Assembly: GCA_963926925.1 (NCBI GenBank)
Contig: CAWUZD010000056.1
Span: forward strand, 1 to 25,381
Origin: Paralactobacillus_A sp963926925
Lineage (GTDB): Bacteria > Bacillota > Bacilli > Lactobacillales > Lactobacillaceae
Direction of reading: 5' to 3'
Length of the DNA: 25,381 nucleotides
The position numbers and the translations under genes were made by a program. Positions 23,262 to 25,381 of this stretch are shown here, in pieces. The first letter of the stretch is position 1. The number at the start of each line of letters is the position of its first letter. The notes beneath the pieces are model-generated. The model worked only from the letters and a program-made list of their open reading frames with translations, was not told the DNA's origin and did no database searches.

Positions 23262-23980
23262 TATAATCGTGCCCCGCCATTCACTGCCAAAACATGGCCA
23301 TTAACAAATGAGGCTTCATTACTTGCTAAGAATAATGCCGCATTCGCAATTTCTTCAGGTTTAGCCAAACGATGCATTGGATTAGTGTCAATGATATGTT
23401 TTAAGATTTTTTCAGGAACACTTTGCATCATTTCAGTATCAGCATAACCTGGTGCAATCGCATTAGTACGAATTTCAGCACCCTTACGAGTAAATTCCTT
23501 GGCCCATGTATAAGTTAACCCGATTAAACCAGCCTTAGTAGCTGCATAGTTAGTTTGGCCAATGTTACCATATTCCCCAACGATTGAAGAAATATTAATA
23601 ATTGAACCTTTTTCTTGTTTATACATATATGGAATTACTTCACGAGTTGTGTAAAATGCACCCCGTAAGTTAACGTCAATGACATTATCCCATTGGGCAT
23701 CAGTCATCTTATTAATGAGCGCATCTTGGATAATGCCAGCATTATTAACCAAGATATCAATATGACCTTGTTCATCGCCAACTTGTTTAACCGCCTTGGC
23801 AACACTATCATGATCAGCAACGTTCATATAAATAAAATGAATCCGTTCGTTATCAATATGTACTTCATTAATATCAGCAACATAAACTGTTGCGCCTTCT
23901 TCAGCAAAACGAGTGGCCATGGCATAACCGAGACCCCGCGAACCACCAGTAATAATTGCTACCTTATTTTCTAAACGCAT
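23261..23980 (-). CDS. Short-chain dehydrogenase/reductase, FabG/3-hydroxyacyl type
   Basis: This 239-residue classical SDR has the cofactor motif TGGSRGLG at residues 11-18, NNAG at 79-82, Asn104 in DVNLRG, and the catalytic Ser132, Tyr145 and Lys149 (YAATK). An acidic residue (Asp36) ends the second beta strand, which in classical SDRs usually favours NAD(H) over NADP(H). Together with the CoA-transferase partner this points to 3-hydroxyacyl-CoA or 3-hydroxybutyrate/acetoacetate chemistry rather than the housekeeping fatty-acid FabG, but that is inference. AGGAG lies eight bases before the ATG. It is the first gene of a two-gene operon with a clear promoter at 24032-24059. Confidence 0.88.
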   Translation of the reverse strand: MRLENKVAIITGGSRGLGYAMATRFAEEGATVYVADINEVHIDNERIHFIYMNVADHDSVAKAVKQVGDEQGHIDILVNNAGIIQDALINKMTDAQWDNVIDVNLRGAFYTTREVIPYMYKQEKGSIINISSIVGEYGNIGQTNYAATKAGLIGLTYTWAKEFTRKGAEIRTNAIAPGYADTEMMQSVPEKILKHIIDTNPMHRLAKPEEIANAALFLASNEASFVNGHVLAVNGGARL

Positions 23981-24031
23981 ATCAAATACTCCTACTATTA
24001 TTTTAAAAATCTTATGTATATTGTAAGTAAT

Positions 24032-24059
24032 ATTATATATATTATTAGCTGTTTAACAA
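24032..24059 (-). promoter_or_regulatory. Promoter of the SDR/CoA-transferase operon
   Basis: On the minus strand the -10 is a perfect TATAAT (24032-24037) and the -35 is TTGTTA (24054-24059), 16 bases apart. The predicted leader is about 45 bases. I looked for CcpA (cre) and Rex-type operators in 23981-24086 and saw none; the surrounding AT-rich alternation could hide a less familiar operator. Confidence 0.6.
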
Positions 24060-24086
24060 TTAAAATTACATAATCTTTACGAAAAC

Positions 24087-24117
24087 AAAAAAGAGTTGCT
24101 AACTACAACTCTTTTTT
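24087..24117 (-). terminator. Terminator overlapping the end of the TcaA-like gene
   Basis: A 12-bp stem (24087-24098 with 24106-24117) closes a seven-base loop. On the minus strand the A6-GAGTTG arm is the last coding sequence of the TcaA-like gene, the stop codon TAG (24099-24101) lies in the loop, and TTTTTTGTTTT follows. It is nearly symmetric and could also act on the plus strand. Confidence 0.9.
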
Positions 24118-25253
24118 AATAATGTAATGCGTTCAATTTTAGTAATTTGGTAATTCTGCAATAAATCAGATGGGTGTGAATGGCTAATGCCTTTAACAGC
24201 AGTTACGTATTCATACTGATACTGATTAACACTGTTATCATCATTATTAACTGTACTATTAATATCAAATACCAACTGCGTCATTCCTGGTTTTAGTGGT
24301 AAAACTTGTTGTAATTTAACTTGATAATTAACACTTTCAACATGTTGATTAGCTAAGTAATTATTATTTTTTAATAATAATTGGTAACTAGCATTCTTTT
24401 TGCCATTAACGAAGAAGCAGCTTAATAACTGCTGATTCTCATTTAAGGCACTAACTAATAAATCAAGCCAATTATTAGCCATTACTTTGTTAAGTAATAG
24501 TGGATACGTCACCGTTACCGGGATTTTATTACTCATTTGGCTAATATTAATTACTTGTGAAGTTACTTGCCCGCCTTTACCGGGGTAAATTTGTTGTAAT
24601 AATAACTGACTACTCCATGGGCAATGGAGATAATAGTAACCGTGTTTATTAATGGTTGCTTGATAACGATGATTTAAATAAATACGCGCACCTGGGTAAC
24701 CATTAATTTGCAAATTAAGCTGTTTTACTGCCATATCAACTGGCATACTTTGGTTAACAATTAACGTCGTATGATTACTGTGCTGCTGATAATTAGTTTG
24801 CAAACAATATTTACCTGGTACTAATGGTCCCACATTTTTATGATAATTAACGTTACCATAATGATGGTGATTAATTAGCAATTGCGTAGCTGCATGGTTA
24901 GTTGTTATGTGCAGTGTGACTGGTTTAATCACTAATTGGTACTTATTAAAAATTAACCAGTGCTTACCAGTTACCTTAAATTGAAGATAATGGGCATTAG
25001 CTTTTAAAAAAACTGCCCCACTCTGTTGACTAGTTTTAAAGTAATTGCTTAAGGGACGTAACGTCGCTGGTGTAATCTTTAATTGCGCATCACTACTTTT
25101 AAAATACTGCATCTCATTATCAGCTCTTAGTGCAGCAATGGTGCGTGCCCACGTTTGAGCTTTACTATAATAAAAGCCACCCCAGCCACAAATCATCATT
25201 ATTATTAATCCTAAGCCAACTAATAAATAGCTATGTCGTTTCTTTAACCGCAT
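24099..25253 (-). CDS. TcaA-like membrane-anchored extracellular protein
   Basis: The 384-residue protein has a basic start and one transmembrane helix (about 9-29), with the rest predicted outside. It resembles the TcaA/YvbJ family (TcaA is linked to glycopeptide sensitivity and cell-wall homeostasis in Staphylococcus). The regions seen are an N-terminal helical part, a domain with the family-like LVPGKYCLQTNY (about 144-155), a second similar beta-rich domain (LNLQINGYPGARIYLNHRY, then YPGKGGQV), and a C-terminal domain. Family members usually carry an N-terminal zinc ribbon, which is missing here. The sequence is rich in N, Q, H and Y. Eight bases separate it from the upstream gene; the ribosome site is weak (AAGTAAGTGAG). 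The stop lies in the terminator loop. The family call is moderate. Confidence 0.6.
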   Translation of the reverse strand: MRLKKRHSYLLVGLGLIIMMICGWGGFYYSKAQTWARTIAALRADNEMQYFKSSDAQLKITPATLRPLSNYFKTSQQSGAVFLKANAHYLQFKVTGKHWLIFNKYQLVIKPVTLHITTNHAATQLLINHHHYGNVNYHKNVGPLVPGKYCLQTNYQQHSNHTTLIVNQSMPVDMAVKQLNLQINGYPGARIYLNHRYQATINKHGYYYLHCPWSSQLLLQQIYPGKGGQVTSQVINISQMSNKIPVTVTYPLLLNKVMANNWLDLLVSALNENQQLLSCFFVNGKKNASYQLLLKNNNYLANQHVESVNYQVKLQQVLPLKPGMTQLVFDINSTVNNDDNSVNQYQYEYVTAVKGISHSHPSDLLQNYQITKIERITLLKKSCS

Positions 25254-25261
25254 AAACTCAC

Positions 25262-25381
25262 TTACTTTTCATCATGATGCCAACTTGGTTTACCCCAGTA
25301 TGGGAATAAGTCAGTTCGTAAGTAACCGTTGTATAATTTACGCCGTTTTGTTGCTTTTTGACCGTAATATTTTTCAAATTC
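25262..25381 (-). CDS. C-terminal end of an unidentified protein (cut by window edge)
   Basis: The last 39 codons of a minus-strand frame are open to the window edge and end with TAA at 25262-25264. The visible peptide is basic then aromatic (KATKRRKLYNGY, then FPYWGKPSWHHDEK). It shares an operon with the TcaA-like gene eight bases downstream. The tail looks like the cytosolic end of a membrane or surface-polymer protein, but I do not recognise the family and assign no function. Confidence 0.65.
   Translation of the reverse strand, partial: EFEKYYGQKATKRRKLYNGYLRTDLFPYWGKPSWHHDEK

Noticed and set aside
23981..24098. Operator for CcpA or Rex upstream of the SDR operon
   Set aside because: No sequence close to the cre or Rex consensus was found; the alternating A/T words are explained by base composition and the -10 element.
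1..25381. Defence system, CRISPR array, transposon or prophage in the window
   Set aside because: No regularly spaced repeats, transposase, integrase or nuclease-toxin genes were found; gene order is typical housekeeping throughout.

Overview
The window is AT-rich chromosomal DNA from a low-GC Gram-positive bacterium. It is most likely a member of the Lactobacillales, probably Lactobacillaceae. The evidence is gene content and order (dnaI-dnaB-nrdR-coaE-mutM-polA; murC-sftA-ytpR; hit/ecsAB-ytmP-trmB; hit-yhaH-prsA-yhaM), strong AGGAGG-type ribosome binding sites, and dense rho-independent terminators. I cannot name the genus. Almost everything is core housekeeping. I see no rRNA, tRNA, insertion sequence, prophage or CRISPR array. 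Layout, minus strand unless noted. (1) 1-6366: a replication and repair block with polA first in transcription order, then mutM, coaE, nrdR, dnaB and dnaI (dnaI cut by the window edge). Genes overlap or lie within about 20 bases, so this is one operon. A strong terminator at 6413-6447 isolates it from murC. (2) 6469-10687: ytpR, then an SftA-type soluble DNA translocase, then murC, running away from a divergent promoter region at about 10700-10750 that also serves a small plus-strand membrane protein gene (10797-11153). (3) 11150-14691: ecsA-ecsB, then ytmP with its own promoter and a potentially structured leader, then trmB. (4) 14782-16688, plus strand: hit, a YhaH/YtxH-like gene, then prsA with a long serine tail. 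A bidirectional terminator separates prsA from convergent yhaM. (5) 16759-20262: yhaM, a YlbF/YheA-family gene and a bifunctional class A penicillin-binding protein. (6) 20330-24098, the more accessory part: a flavodoxin-fold oxidoreductase coupled to a 56-residue unknown protein, a plus-strand gene of unknown function, and a two-gene SDR dehydrogenase / CoA-transferase operon with a good promoter. (7) 24099-25381: a TcaA-like membrane protein whose stop codon sits in the loop of its own terminator, downstream of the last 39 codons of an unidentified gene. Shared themes are DNA replication and repair (dnaI, dnaB, polA, mutM, nrdR), envelope growth (murC, the PBP, PrsA, EcsAB, the TcaA-like protein) and RNA maturation (trmB, ytpR, yhaM). 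I did not find a convincing new multi-gene system. The best unexplained items are the potential three-way-junction leader in front of ytmP, the orphan SDR/CoA-transferase pair, and three small genes of unknown function (10797, 20330, 21290). Several genes have start codons better placed by their ribosome binding sites than the longest reading frame would suggest (trmB, ytmP, ecsB, hit, prsA, yhaM, the oxidoreductase); the reasons are given per gene.
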